From Falsirhodobacter sp. alg1 (GTDB lineage: Bacteria; Pseudomonadota; Alphaproteobacteria; Rhodobacterales; Rhodobacteraceae), in NCBI RefSeq assembly GCF_000739715.2, contig NZ_BBJC02000007.1, positions 16,160 to 80,159 on the forward strand: 64,000 bases of DNA, written 5' to 3'. Below the pieces are notes generated by a model. The model was not told the origin of the DNA, searched no databases, and was given only the letters and a program-made list of their open reading frames with translations. Below are positions 18,277-25,393 of the stretch, piece by piece (within the stretch, counting starts at the first letter, position 1; each line of letters begins with the position of its first letter). Position numbers and translations under genes: made by a program.

Positions 18277-18471
18277 TTACTCGGCAGCGATGCCCGATGC
18301 GAAGTGGCCGCACCAGTCATTGGCTGTCACGACGGGCCACAGGCCACGCTGGTCAGCCGACGGCTGGGTGACGGGCGGGTTGAAGCGGCAGAGGCCGGCA
18401 TCGTCAGCTTTGGCTTCTACGACATGATCTTCGAAGAATGCACAATCGGCGCAGTGGCTATGCTTGGTCAT
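18277..18471 (-). CDS. Small four-cysteine protein, putative metal or Fe-S binding
   Basis: 64 residues. Cysteines at 7, 10, 28 and 54 occur in [16 protein letters not shown] and DWCGHF. The CxxC...CRxxPP...WCG arrangement resembles the small subunits of benzylsuccinate-synthase-type systems and related mini-proteins that hold a metal or Fe-S cluster (family resemblance by eye). AGGA stands about ten bases before the ATG and a good terminator follows, so it looks monocistronic. It lies between the tRNA-Gly pair and the divergent uvrD gene. Role unknown. Confidence 0.75.
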   Translation of the reverse strand: MTKHSHCADCAFFEDHVVEAKADDAGLCRFNPPVTQPSADQRGLWPVVTANDWCGHFASGIAAE

Positions 18472-18712
18472 TTGCGTGGTCCTCTTTGTTCGGGTTTCTG
18501 TGGCCTGTTCCGGCCTTCATTGGAATAGTTCTAGACTGACAGGCAGCAGAAGTCAATAAAAATATCTAACGTTTTCATATAGTTGACTGTTTGACTAAGG
18601 TAATGCCTACAAGAAAAACAGTCGGAATTGCCCAAAGTGTTTCCGTCGGATTTGACATCGGAACAATTTGCGAACTCTTTTCTTCGTCAAAGATCCAAGC
18701 TACGTTGGAATT

Positions 18713-21058
18713 ATGACCGGATTTGATGAAGATGACGCCTTCGAGGCTGCTGTCCCGCTAAGCCGTCGCGCCATGGCGGCGCGGCCTGCACCCTATCTTG
18801 ATGACCTGAACCCTGCGCAGCGCGCGGCGGTGGAGGCGCTGGACGGGCCTGTCCTGATGCTTGCGGGGGCGGGAACCGGCAAGACCAAGGCGCTGACGTC
18901 GCGAATCGTGCATCTGCTGACAACCGGACGGGCGCAGCCGAACCAGATTCTTGCCGTGACATTTACCAACAAGGCCGCGCGCGAGATGAAGGAGCGGGTC
19001 AGCCGGATGCTGGGCGGAATGGAAGGGATGCCCTGGATGGGCACGTTCCACTCTATCAGCGTCAAGATCCTGCGCAGGCATGCCGAGCTGGTGGGGCTGA
19101 AATCGAATTTCACCATTCTGGATACTGACGATCAGATCCGTTTGCTGAAGCAGCTGATCGTTGCCTCGAATATTGATGAAAAAAGATGGCCGGCGCGGAT
19201 GATGGCGGGCATCATCGATGGATGGAAGAACCGGGCATGGACCCCGCGGCGGGTGCCGGTGGCGGAGGCGAGTGCCTTCAACAACCGTGGCACCGAAATT
19301 TACGAACAGTATCAGGACCGCCTGAAAACGCTGAATGCGGTGGATTTCGGTGATCTGCTTCTGCACGTCCTGACCATCTTTCAGGATCACCCCGATGTGC
19401 TGTCACAATATCAGCGGTGGTTGCCCTATATTCTGGTGGATGAATATCAGGATACCAACTCTGCACAGTACATGTGGCTGCGGTTGCTGGCGCAGGCGCA
19501 TAAGAACATCTGCTGCGTGGGCGATGACGATCAGTCCATCTATGGATGGCGGGGGGCAGAGGTGGGAAACATCCTGCGCTTCGAAAAGGATTTTCCGGGC
19601 GCCGAGGTGATCCGGCTGGAGCAGAACTACCGTTCTACCGAACATATCCTGGCCGCAGCCACCGGGGTCATTGCCAGCAATGCGGGCCGATTGGGTAAAA
19701 CGCTCTGGACCGCAGCGAAGGGTGGGGAAAAAGTACGGCTGATCGGCCATTGGGATGGCGAAGAAGAGGCGCGCTGGATCGGCGAGGAAGTGGAGGCGAT
19801 GCGCCGTGGCACCCGCGGGCAGGCACCGCTCGGCCTCGACAGCATGGCGATTTTGGTTCGTGCCAGCCATCAGATGCGTGCATTCGAGGACCGTTTCCTG
19901 ACTATCGGGTTGCCCTATCGTGTCATAGGGGGCCCTCGGTTCTACGAGCGGTTGGAGATTCGCGATGCGATGGCCTACTTCCGGCTGACCGTTTCCCCCG
20001 AAGATGATCTGGCGTTCGAGCGTGTGGTGAACACGCCCAAGCGCGGATTGGGGGATAAGGCACAGCAGAACATCCAGCGCCTTGCGCGTGAATCGGGGCT
20101 GACCCTGCTGGAAGGGGCGCGCGCGCTGCTGGCACAGGGCGGGATCGGTGGCAAAGGTGCGGGCCAACTACGGCAGTTTGTCGAGGGAATCGACCGTTGG
20201 CATGCCGCAAGCCTGCGCGGTGAAAGTCATATCGAACTGGCCGAGACGATTCTGGAAGAATCGGGCTACATTTCCATGTGGCAGAACGACAAGACCCCCG
20301 AGGCACCGGGCCGTCTGGAAAACCTGAAGGAACTTGTAAAGGCGCTGGAGCAGTTCGAGAATTTGCAGGGGTTCCTCGAGCATGTTGCGCTGATCATGGA
20401 CAACGAATCTTCGGAAACCGAGGAAAAGGTTTCCATCATGACCCTGCACGGTGCAAAGGGTCTGGAATTTCCTGCGGTTTTCCTACCGGGTTGGGAAGAC
20501 GGTCTGTTCCCATCGCAGCGGGCGATGGATGAATCGGGGCTGAAGGGCCTCGAGGAAGAGCGTCGCCTTGCTTATGTGGGTATCACGCGCGCCGAGACGC
20601 TTTGTACGATTTCCTTCGCGGCCAACCGCCGTGTCTATGGTCAGTGGCAATCGGCGCTGCCTTCGCGATTTGTCGATGAACTGCCGCCGCAGCATGTGGA
20701 TGTGCTGACCCCGCCGGGCCTGTACGGGGGTGGTTTCGGGGCGGCCGCACCGACAGCGATGGATCAACGGGTGGCCAGCGCCGATGTCTATAACTCTCCG
20801 GGGTGGAAGCGGATGCAGAACCGCGCGTCTTCCCGTCCAATGTCGCAGCCCCGTGAGGCGCGGAACATCACGATCGATTTGCAGGCTGTTTCTGCCTTTG
20901 GGGCGGGGGATCGCGTGTTCAGCCAGAAATTCGGCTATGGCACCGTCCATAGCGTTGAGGGGGACAAGCTGGACGTGGATTTCGAGAAGGCTGGCCACAA
21001 GAAGATTGTGGCAAGCTTTGTCGTGGCTGCGGATAGTGCAGACGACGTTCCTTTTTAA
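18713..21058 (+). CDS. uvrD: ATP-dependent DNA helicase UvrD/PcrA (SF1A)
   Basis: 781 residues from the ATG at 18713; the frame opens earlier with a TTG at 18668, which adds 15 poorly fitting residues. SF1 motifs in order: Q motif LNPAQRAAVEA, Walker A LAGAGTGKTKAL, motif II ILVDEYQDTN, motif III DDDQSIYGWRGAE, motif IV LEQNYRST, motif V IMTLHGAKGLEF and motif VI EERRLAYVGITRA. The last about 60 residues (FGYGTVHSVEGDKLDVDFEKAG) form the Tudor-like C-terminal domain that contacts RNA polymerase in PcrA. Roles are nucleotide-excision and mismatch repair. The hairpin at 21085-21120 serves as its terminator. Confidence 0.95.
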   Translation: MTGFDEDDAFEAAVPLSRRAMAARPAPYLDDLNPAQRAAVEALDGPVLMLAGAGTGKTKALTSRIVHLLTTGRAQPNQILAVTFTNKAAREMKERVSRMLGGMEGMPWMGTFHSISVKILRRHAELVGLKSNFTILDTDDQIRLLKQLIVASNIDEKRWPARMMAGIIDGWKNRAWTPRRVPVAEASAFNNRGTEIYEQYQDRLKTLNAVDFGDLLLHVLTIFQDHPDVLSQYQRWLPYILVDEYQDTNSAQYMWLRLLAQAHKNICCVGDDDQSIYGWRGAEVGNILRFEKDFPGAEVIRLEQNYRSTEHILAAATGVIASNAGRLGKTLWTAAKGGEKVRLIGHWDGEEEARWIGEEVEAMRRGTRGQAPLGLDSMAILVRASHQMRAFEDRFLTIGLPYRVIGGPRFYERLEIRDAMAYFRLTVSPEDDLAFERVVNTPKRGLGDKAQQNIQRLARESGLTLLEGARALLAQGGIGGKGAGQLRQFVEGIDRWHAASLRGESHIELAETILEESGYISMWQNDKTPEAPGRLENLKELVKALEQFENLQGFLEHVALIMDNESSETEEKVSIMTLHGAKGLEFPAVFLPGWEDGLFPSQRAMDESGLKGLEEERRLAYVGITRAETLCTISFAANRRVYGQWQSALPSRFVDELPPQHVDVLTPPGLYGGGFGAAAPTAMDQRVASADVYNSPGWKRMQNRASSRPMSQPREARNITIDLQAVSAFGAGDRVFSQKFGYGTVHSVEGDKLDVDFEKAGHKKIVASFVVAADSADDVPF

Positions 21059-21078
21059 TCAGGCCTATATCCAGACAT

Positions 21079-21120
21079 AAAAAAACGGTGGTGCCCAGGG
21101 AGGAGGAGGGGCACCACCGT
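21079..21120 (-). terminator. Last CcsR-like element, bidirectional terminator
   Basis: A 12-bp perfect stem (21085-21096 with 21109-21120) around the 12-base CCUCCUCCC loop, followed on the minus strand by seven T (21085-21079). On the plus strand the same hairpin is followed by CTTTT and lies 26 bases after the uvrD stop, so it can end both converging transcripts. Confidence 0.85.
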
Positions 21121-21133
21121 CTTTTATGTACGC

Positions 21134-21157
21134 GTGACCCAGGGAGGAGGGGGTCAC
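21134..21157 (-). ncRNA. CcsR-like element, fifth (shorter loop)
   Basis: A 7-bp perfect stem with a 10-base loop CCTCCTCCCT, one CTC unit shorter than the others. Confidence 0.75.
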
Positions 21158-21168
21158 AGCGAGTGAAA

Positions 21169-21196
21169 CGCTACCCAGGGAGGAGGAGGGGCACCG
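21169..21196 (-). ncRNA. CcsR-like element, fourth (weakest stem)
   Basis: CGGTGCCC with GGGTAGCG gives seven of eight pairs, including one G-U, with one G-G mismatch. The loop motif is intact. Confidence 0.68.
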
Positions 21197-21207
21197 TCTC
21201 AGTCCAC

Positions 21208-21235
21208 GATCACCCAGGGAGGAGGAGGGGCGACC
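21208..21235 (-). ncRNA. CcsR-like element, third
   Basis: On the minus strand GGTCGCCC pairs with GGGTGATC as eight pairs, two of them G-U. On the plus strand these two would be A-C mismatches. Confidence 0.75.
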
Positions 21236-21280
21236 GAAGGTATGGTCGGCGCATCCGAAAATGCCCCGAAGCTATCTGTT

Positions 21281-21314
21281 GCGGCGACCCCAGGGAGGAG
21301 GAGGGGGTCGCCGC
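21281..21314 (-). ncRNA. CcsR-like element, second
   Basis: An 11-bp perfect stem around the 12-base loop; one of the two strongest hairpins of the array. Confidence 0.8.
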
Positions 21315-21323
21315 GGGTCCGAT

Positions 21324-21347
21324 CGGCCCAGGGAGGAGGAGGGGCCG
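21324..21347 (-). ncRNA. CcsR-like element, first transcribed
   Basis: A 6-bp perfect stem (CGGCCC with GGGCCG) around a 12-base CTCCTCCTCCCT loop. It is 93 bases after the DUF1127 stop. Confidence 0.78.
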
Positions 21348-21440
21348 TCCGTACGAGATGTGGGGTGTGTTACCCCGAAACGGAAGCGGCATGATCAACC
21401 TTGCCGCGAGAAGGGGCGAAAAACCGCCGCTTCGGAAATC

Positions 21441-21650
21441 TTAGGCGCCGTAGGCTGCTTCGCGTGCAACGGTCGTGATCGACGAACGTGTCAGACCCAG
21501 ATCGCCCAGCTCACGTGCAGAAAGCTGGTTCAGCTCTGCTACGGTTTCGCGGTATACTGCGCGGCGTTCCATTGCTGTTTTCAGCGTGGCGAAAAACGAA
21601 CCAAAACGAAAGCCAACGCCGGGGACTTGTGTAAATACTGCTTGTGTCAT
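21441..21650 (-). CDS. ccaF1: DUF1127 small basic protein, CcaF1-like
   Basis: 69 residues from the ATG at 21650 (MTQAVFTQVPGVGFRF); the longer frame to 21746 has no ribosome site. The C-terminal half is a DUF1127 domain (YRETVAELNQLSARELGDLGLTRSSI). In R. sphaeroides a DUF1127 protein in this setting (CcaF1) binds RNA and affects maturation and turnover of the downstream CcsR RNAs. Position and domain agree. AAGAGAG serves as a weak ribosome site. It is probably a stress-induced operon with the array downstream. Confidence 0.82.
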   Translation of the reverse strand: MTQAVFTQVPGVGFRFGSFFATLKTAMERRAVYRETVAELNQLSARELGDLGLTRSSITTVAREAAYGA

Positions 21651-21756
21651 CGGAACTCTCTTTCTTACCTGGTTAGCGCTATCATCGGGCGTTGCCGTCA
21701 TCTGCGCTGTTGAACCCAATTTGCGTTTTGTAGCCGCTGCGCACAATCCCGCTTCG

Positions 21757-21762
21757 TGTCAA
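21757..21762 (-). promoter_or_regulatory. Possible -35 element upstream of the DUF1127 gene
   Basis: Minus-strand TTGACA lies about 107 bases before the start codon. No clear partner -10 box was found, and an alternative sigma factor (RpoH class) promoter would look different. Weak evidence. Confidence 0.2.
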
Positions 21763-21919
21763 AACCGCCATGCGTCAGCCGCATGGCTGGCGCAGCGGGG
21801 CGCACGGCAGAAAACGTTAATGCCTATAATATGGGCAACTCACGAACCGATTCATGCCAAACCCTTGCGTTTTTGCCACTTCTGCCCACTTTGAGGGCGA
21901 AATAACCAGGAGCCGTCAT

Positions 21920-22975
21920 ATGACCGTCACACGCGAATCTGTCCTCGCAGCCTTGGATGCGTTGCCGATTCCGGGGGGCACCCTGGTTTCGCGCGATCTG
22001 ATCCGTGCCCTGCAAGTTGAAGGGGGCACCGTGCGCTTCGTGATCGAGGCGCCCACCCCCGAAGAAGCCCGCGCGATGGAGCCCATGCGGGCCCGTGTTC
22101 AGGAAATCGTCGCAGCGATGCCCGGGGTCACCTCGGCCCTTGTCGCGCTGACAGCGCAGGAAGCACCGCCGCCCAGTCTGAAGGTGGGGCGGCACCCGAC
22201 CGCCCCAACGGGTCCGCAGGCGGTTCCGGGTGTAAAGCGGATCATTGCGATCGGATCGGGCAAGGGCGGGGTTGGGAAATCCACCGTGTCGTCCAACCTT
22301 GCCGTGGCGCTGGCACGGCAGGGCAAGAAGGTCGGGCTTCTAGATGCGGATATTTATGGTCCCTCACAGCCCCGGATGATGGGCGTGTCAAAACGGCCAG
22401 CATCGCCTGACGGGAAAACGATCATCCCGCTGAAGGCGCATGGCGTTACGATGATGTCGCTTGGGCTGATGGTAAAAGAGGGGGAGGCGACGATCTGGCG
22501 TGGCCCCATGTTGATGGGGGCCTTGCAGCAGATGCTGGGGCAGGTGGAGTGGGGCGAGCTGGATATCCTGCTGATCGACCTTCCGCCCGGCACGGGGGAT
22601 GTGCAGCTGACGCTGTGCCAGCGGACCGAACTGGCCGGCGCGATCATCGTATCTACCCCGCAGGATGTTGCCCTGCTGGATGCTCGCAAGGCGCTGGACA
22701 TGTTCAGTCGCCTGAAGACGCCGGTGATTGGCCTGATCGAGAATATGAGCGCCTACATCTGCCCGAACTGTGGCCATGAAGCGCATATCTTTGGCCACGG
22801 CGGCGTTGCGGCGGAGGCGGCTCGACTGGACCTGCCATTCCTAGGTGAGTTGCCGCTGGAGCTGTCGGTGCGCCTGGCCGGGGATTCTGGTACGCCCATC
22901 GCGGCGGGGGAGGGGCCGATGGCCGACGCATATATGCAGCTTGCATCCCGTCTGGTGGCCGACGGGGTTATCTGA
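21920..22975 (+). CDS. apbC: Mrp/ApbC/NBP35-type Fe-S cluster carrier ATPase
   Basis: 351 residues from the ATG at 21920 with AGGAG at 21908-21912. The N-terminal MIP18/DUF59-like domain (about 1-75) is followed by the P-loop ATPase with the deviant Walker [22 protein letters not shown]. Then come [18 protein letters not shown] and the CxxC in [15 protein letters not shown] that bridges a [4Fe-4S] cluster in the dimer. It delivers Fe-S clusters to apoproteins in the cytoplasm. It stands alone between the DUF1127 gene and the dcw leader. Confidence 0.94.
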   Translation: MTVTRESVLAALDALPIPGGTLVSRDLIRALQVEGGTVRFVIEAPTPEEARAMEPMRARVQEIVAAMPGVTSALVALTAQEAPPPSLKVGRHPTAPTGPQAVPGVKRIIAIGSGKGGVGKSTVSSNLAVALARQGKKVGLLDADIYGPSQPRMMGVSKRPASPDGKTIIPLKAHGVTMMSLGLMVKEGEATIWRGPMLMGALQQMLGQVEWGELDILLIDLPPGTGDVQLTLCQRTELAGAIIVSTPQDVALLDARKALDMFSRLKTPVIGLIENMSAYICPNCGHEAHIFGHGGVAAEAARLDLPFLGELPLELSVRLAGDSGTPIAAGEGPMADAYMQLASRLVADGVI

Positions 22976-23075
22976 CGGGAAGATGGGCCGGGTTGGTCTG
23001 GGATGGGCTGGGATCGTATTCGCATCCGAATGCATCCCGCCCTCTGGACGCCGGTCACTGTTGCGTCTATGCCGC

Positions 23076-23104
23076 ATATCCACAGGCATCAGAATATATC
23101 CACA
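23076..23104 (+). promoter_or_regulatory. Two DnaA-box-like 9-mers
   Basis: ATATCCACA occurs twice (23076-23084 and 23096-23104), 20 bases apart and in the same orientation. Each differs from the TTATCCACA consensus only in the first base. Confidence 0.35.
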
Positions 23105-23142
23105 AGAAATTATTCCGGCCGTCGGGATCTTGCGGGATGCCG

Positions 23143-23148
23143 TATAAT
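23143..23148 (+). promoter_or_regulatory. Candidate -10 box of the dcw leader
   Basis: A perfect TATAAT, unusual in this GC-rich DNA. No good -35 box lies 16-18 bases upstream. CarD-dependent promoters in this group often lack a perfect pair. Confidence 0.35.
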
Positions 23149-23319
23149 CTCAACATATAGATGAATATTTGCTTGGTGTATCGATATACAGTGCGCCTGT
23201 ATTGTTCCAAGCGAGGATTCGTGTCGGCAGATCTTTGCCTGTTCCATTTTGGCGACGGTTTTGTCCCGTTTTTATCCTTGCCGTCCCACCTAATCCCATG
23301 CCATCCATGAATCACGAAG

Positions 23320-23526
23320 ACGAGGGTGGACGTTGAATAGGGACGCTTAAGATCCCAGCAACAAAAACATTGGCAGGTTTCATACAGGCACCCGCTTTCG
23401 TCTGGATAAAAGATCCGGCGCGCGGCCGAGCAGCATCCCCCAGGTGGGCACGCGCAGCTGGACATCAATACGATGGGACAGACCCGGCGGATCGAGCAGT
23501 GGCAGCCGCTCGATCCGCCGTTTTCC
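23320..23526 (+). ncRNA. UpsM-like leader small RNA upstream of mraZ (5' end uncertain)
   Basis: In R. sphaeroides the mraZ leader is mostly terminated early, giving the abundant small RNA UpsM (about 200 bases), while read-through feeds the dcw genes. Here an intrinsic terminator occupies the same place. The left boundary given is only a guess based on the known length; sequence homology to UpsM was not tested. Confidence 0.45.
23485..23526 (+). terminator. Intrinsic terminator / attenuator in the mraZ leader
   Basis: A 13-bp perfect stem (23485-23497 with 23508-23520) and 10-base loop, followed by TTTTCC. It lies 52 bases before the mraZ GTG start and in the same direction, so the whole dcw cluster must be read through it or started downstream. 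Confidence 0.85.
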
Positions 23527-23572
23527 GTTCGGAGCTCCTCTCCGCACGTGACAGTCAGGAAGCAGCGGGACC

Positions 23573-24070
23573 GTGGCAGAGGCATTCAGAGGCGAGTTCA
23601 ACCAGAAGGTTGACACAAAGGCCCGGGTTCTTATCCCCGTTGCCTTTCGCCGTATTCTGGATGCCGGCGATCCGGGCAGCCAGGGGCAGCGCACCCGTTT
23701 CGTGATGGTCTATGGCGATGATCGCCGCAAATTCGTCGAATGCTACACAATGGCGGAAATGGCTGCGCTTGAGGCGCAGATCCTCGGTCTGGCGCGGGGC
23801 ACCCCCGCGCGCCGGCTGTTGGAGAGGAATTTCATCACGCTTTCCGTGACAATCGAGATCGATGATGACGGGCGTATCGTGATGCCGGCCCGCATTCGGG
23901 AAAAGCTGGGAATGTCCTCGGGGGAGACGGTCTTTGCCGGGACATTGGACACCTTCCAGATATGGAAGCGCGAAGCCTTCGAGGCTGCCCTTGCCACGCA
24001 AGAGGCGGAAGATATGAAACTGCTTGAAGACGGGGCGGACATGCTGACCCTGCTTGGCAAACCGGACTGA
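23573..24070 (+). CDS. mraZ: Division/cell-wall cluster regulator MraZ
   Basis: 165 residues with a GTG start at 23573 and AGGA about 12 bases upstream. Two AbrB/SpoVT-like repeats each carry the family motif: DTKARVLIP (about residue 14) and DDDGRIVMP (about residue 98). MraZ binds repeats in the dcw promoter and represses the cluster in E. coli. It is the first gene of the cluster, and rsmH follows four bases after its stop. Confidence 0.95.
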   Translation: MAEAFRGEFNQKVDTKARVLIPVAFRRILDAGDPGSQGQRTRFVMVYGDDRRKFVECYTMAEMAALEAQILGLARGTPARRLLERNFITLSVTIEIDDDGRIVMPARIREKLGMSSGETVFAGTLDTFQIWKREAFEAALATQEAEDMKLLEDGADMLTLLGKPD

Positions 24071-24074
24071 TATC

Positions 24075-25049
24075 ATGGAAGACGCACCCCATATTCCGGT
24101 CCTTCTGAACCCGCTTCTGGAGGCCGTCGCCCCCGTGCGCGGGCGATGGCTGGACGGTACATTCGGCGCGGGCGGCTATACGCGCGGCCTGCTGGACGCC
24201 GGGGCGGACCATGTCATCGGCGTGGATCGCGATCCGCTGGCGCTGGAAATGGCGGCCAAGGCAGGGTGGGATTCGCGCGTTACACTGGTTCAGGGCACAT
24301 TTTCCGAACTGGACCAACATGCCGATGGCCCGCTGGACGGGGTGGTGCTGGATCTGGGCGTCTCCTCGATGCAGATCGACCAGGCAGAGCGCGGGTTCTC
24401 GTTCATGCGTGACGGGCCGCTTGATATGCGTATGAGCCAGGATGGTGAAAGCGCCGCCGATCTGGTGAATGGGGCGGACGCCGATGCCCTGGCGGATATT
24501 CTTTACCATTTCGGAGAGGAGCGGGCCTCGCGACGTATCGCGGCGGCAATCGTGCGGGCGCGTGAAGCGACCCCGATCAGAACGACGCTGCAACTGGCCG
24601 AAATCGTGGCGAAATGCCTGCCGCGCCCGAAGCCCGGGCAAAGCAACCCCGCAACCCGCACCTTTCAGGCGCTGCGGATCGCGGTGAATGGCGAGTTTGT
24701 CCAGCTTCTAGCCGGGCTGGAGGCTGCCGAACGTGCGCTTGCCCCCGGCGGCAAGCTGGCGGTGGTGACGTTCCATTCGCTTGAGGACCGGATCGTCAAG
24801 CGGTTCATGCAGGCCCGTGCCAAATCGCAGGCGCAGGGCAACCGTTATGCCCCGCTGGCTGCCGTGGAGGCACCGCGCTTTACCCTCGTGACCCGCCGTG
24901 CCGTTGCGCCCGACGAAGAGGAAATGGCCCGCAATTCGCGCGCACGCTCGGCCAAGCTGCGCGTGGCCATGCGGACCGATGCCGCTGCGGGCACGGTCGA
25001 TGCTTCGGAAATGGCAGTGCCGCAGCTGCCCGTGAAGGGGCGTCGGTGA
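24075..25049 (+). CDS. rsmH: 16S rRNA (cytosine1402-N4)-methyltransferase RsmH
   Basis: 324 residues from the ATG at 24075 ([11 protein letters not shown]); an in-frame TTG at 24054 overlaps mraZ and is less likely. The SAM site is [16 protein letters not shown], followed by the acidic [12 protein letters not shown]. Other family signatures are [28 protein letters not shown] and [15 protein letters not shown]. It methylates C1402 in the ribosomal P site. It overlaps ftsL as TGATG. Confidence 0.95.
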   Translation: MEDAPHIPVLLNPLLEAVAPVRGRWLDGTFGAGGYTRGLLDAGADHVIGVDRDPLALEMAAKAGWDSRVTLVQGTFSELDQHADGPLDGVVLDLGVSSMQIDQAERGFSFMRDGPLDMRMSQDGESAADLVNGADADALADILYHFGEERASRRIAAAIVRAREATPIRTTLQLAEIVAKCLPRPKPGQSNPATRTFQALRIAVNGEFVQLLAGLEAAERALAPGGKLAVVTFHSLEDRIVKRFMQARAKSQAQGNRYAPLAAVEAPRFTLVTRRAVAPDEEEMARNSRARSAKLRVAMRTDAAAGTVDASEMAVPQLPVKGRR

Positions 25050-25393
25050 TGCGGCCCTTCATCTATGTCTCCAGCTTCATTGCCGTGATGGTTCTGGCCT
25101 TCTGGGCCTACCGCGAGAATTACGCCACGCAGGCCATGCTGCGGGAGGTATCGGCCCTGAACCGCGAAATCTCCGGCATGAGGGCGAAGTTCGATATGCA
25201 AAAGGCCGAATGGGCCTATCTGACCCGGCCCGAGCGGTTGGAGCGTCTTGTGAACTCCAACTTCGACCGCCTGCAACTGTTACCGATGGATGCGGCCCAG
25301 TTCGGCGCCCCCGAAGAGGTGACCTATCCGCCCGAACCGCTGTTCGGCCTGACAATTGATCCCAACGCTTCCCAGGATGAGTTGATCCCATGA
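25049..25393 (+). CDS. ftsL: Cell division protein FtsL
   Basis: 114 residues, short and poorly conserved as in the family. It has an N-terminal membrane segment (FIYVSSFIAVMVLAFWAY, residues 4-21) and then a periplasmic coiled coil (TQAMLREVSALNREISGMRAKFDMQKAEWAYLTR in part). The WAYLTRPERLERL motif is typical of alphaproteobacterial FtsL. It forms a complex with FtsQ and FtsB that activates FtsWI. A GTG three bases earlier is the alternative start. It overlaps ftsI by four bases. Confidence 0.88.
   Translation: MRPFIYVSSFIAVMVLAFWAYRENYATQAMLREVSALNREISGMRAKFDMQKAEWAYLTRPERLERLVNSNFDRLQLLPMDAAQFGAPEEVTYPPEPLFGLTIDPNASQDELIP

Larger units (their letters stand above)
21085..21347 (-). ncRNA. 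ccsR: CcsR/cuckoo-type small RNA array, six CCUCCUCCC stem-loops
   Basis: Six stem-loops on the minus strand show the loop motif CTCCTCCTCCCT (one copy shorter by three bases). They lie directly downstream of a DUF1127 gene. R. sphaeroides has the same arrangement: the DUF1127 gene ccaF1 followed by four CcsR small RNAs processed from the shared, RpoH-driven transcript, acting in stress and C1 metabolism. Two elements close their stems through G-U pairs that exist only in minus-strand RNA, which fixes the strand. The loop matches the anti-Shine-Dalgarno sequence of 16S rRNA, so pairing with ribosome sites or G-rich mRNA or sRNA partners is plausible. The last copy is the terminator. Confidence 0.85.
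22976..23572. other. 597-base region: dcw promoter and leader
   Basis: No believable gene is present; open frames here lack ribosome sites and protein-like composition. From left to right it holds two DnaA-box-like 9-mers (23076-23084 and 23096-23104), a TATAAT at 23143-23148, about 340 bases of potential leader RNA and a strong terminator hairpin (23485-23526) only 52 bases before mraZ. The layout matches a regulated leader for the cell-division cluster. Confidence 0.7.

Noticed and set aside
21085-21347. CRISPR-like array of an 18-base repeat
   Set aside because: Spacing is irregular, several units are self-complementary around a loop motif, the intervening sequences are not of equal length and no cas genes are near. 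The CcsR/cuckoo explanation fits better.
23067-23585. Possible minus-strand gene before mraZ
   Set aside because: It crosses the terminator hairpin and mraZ start, has an irregular composition and no ribosome site.
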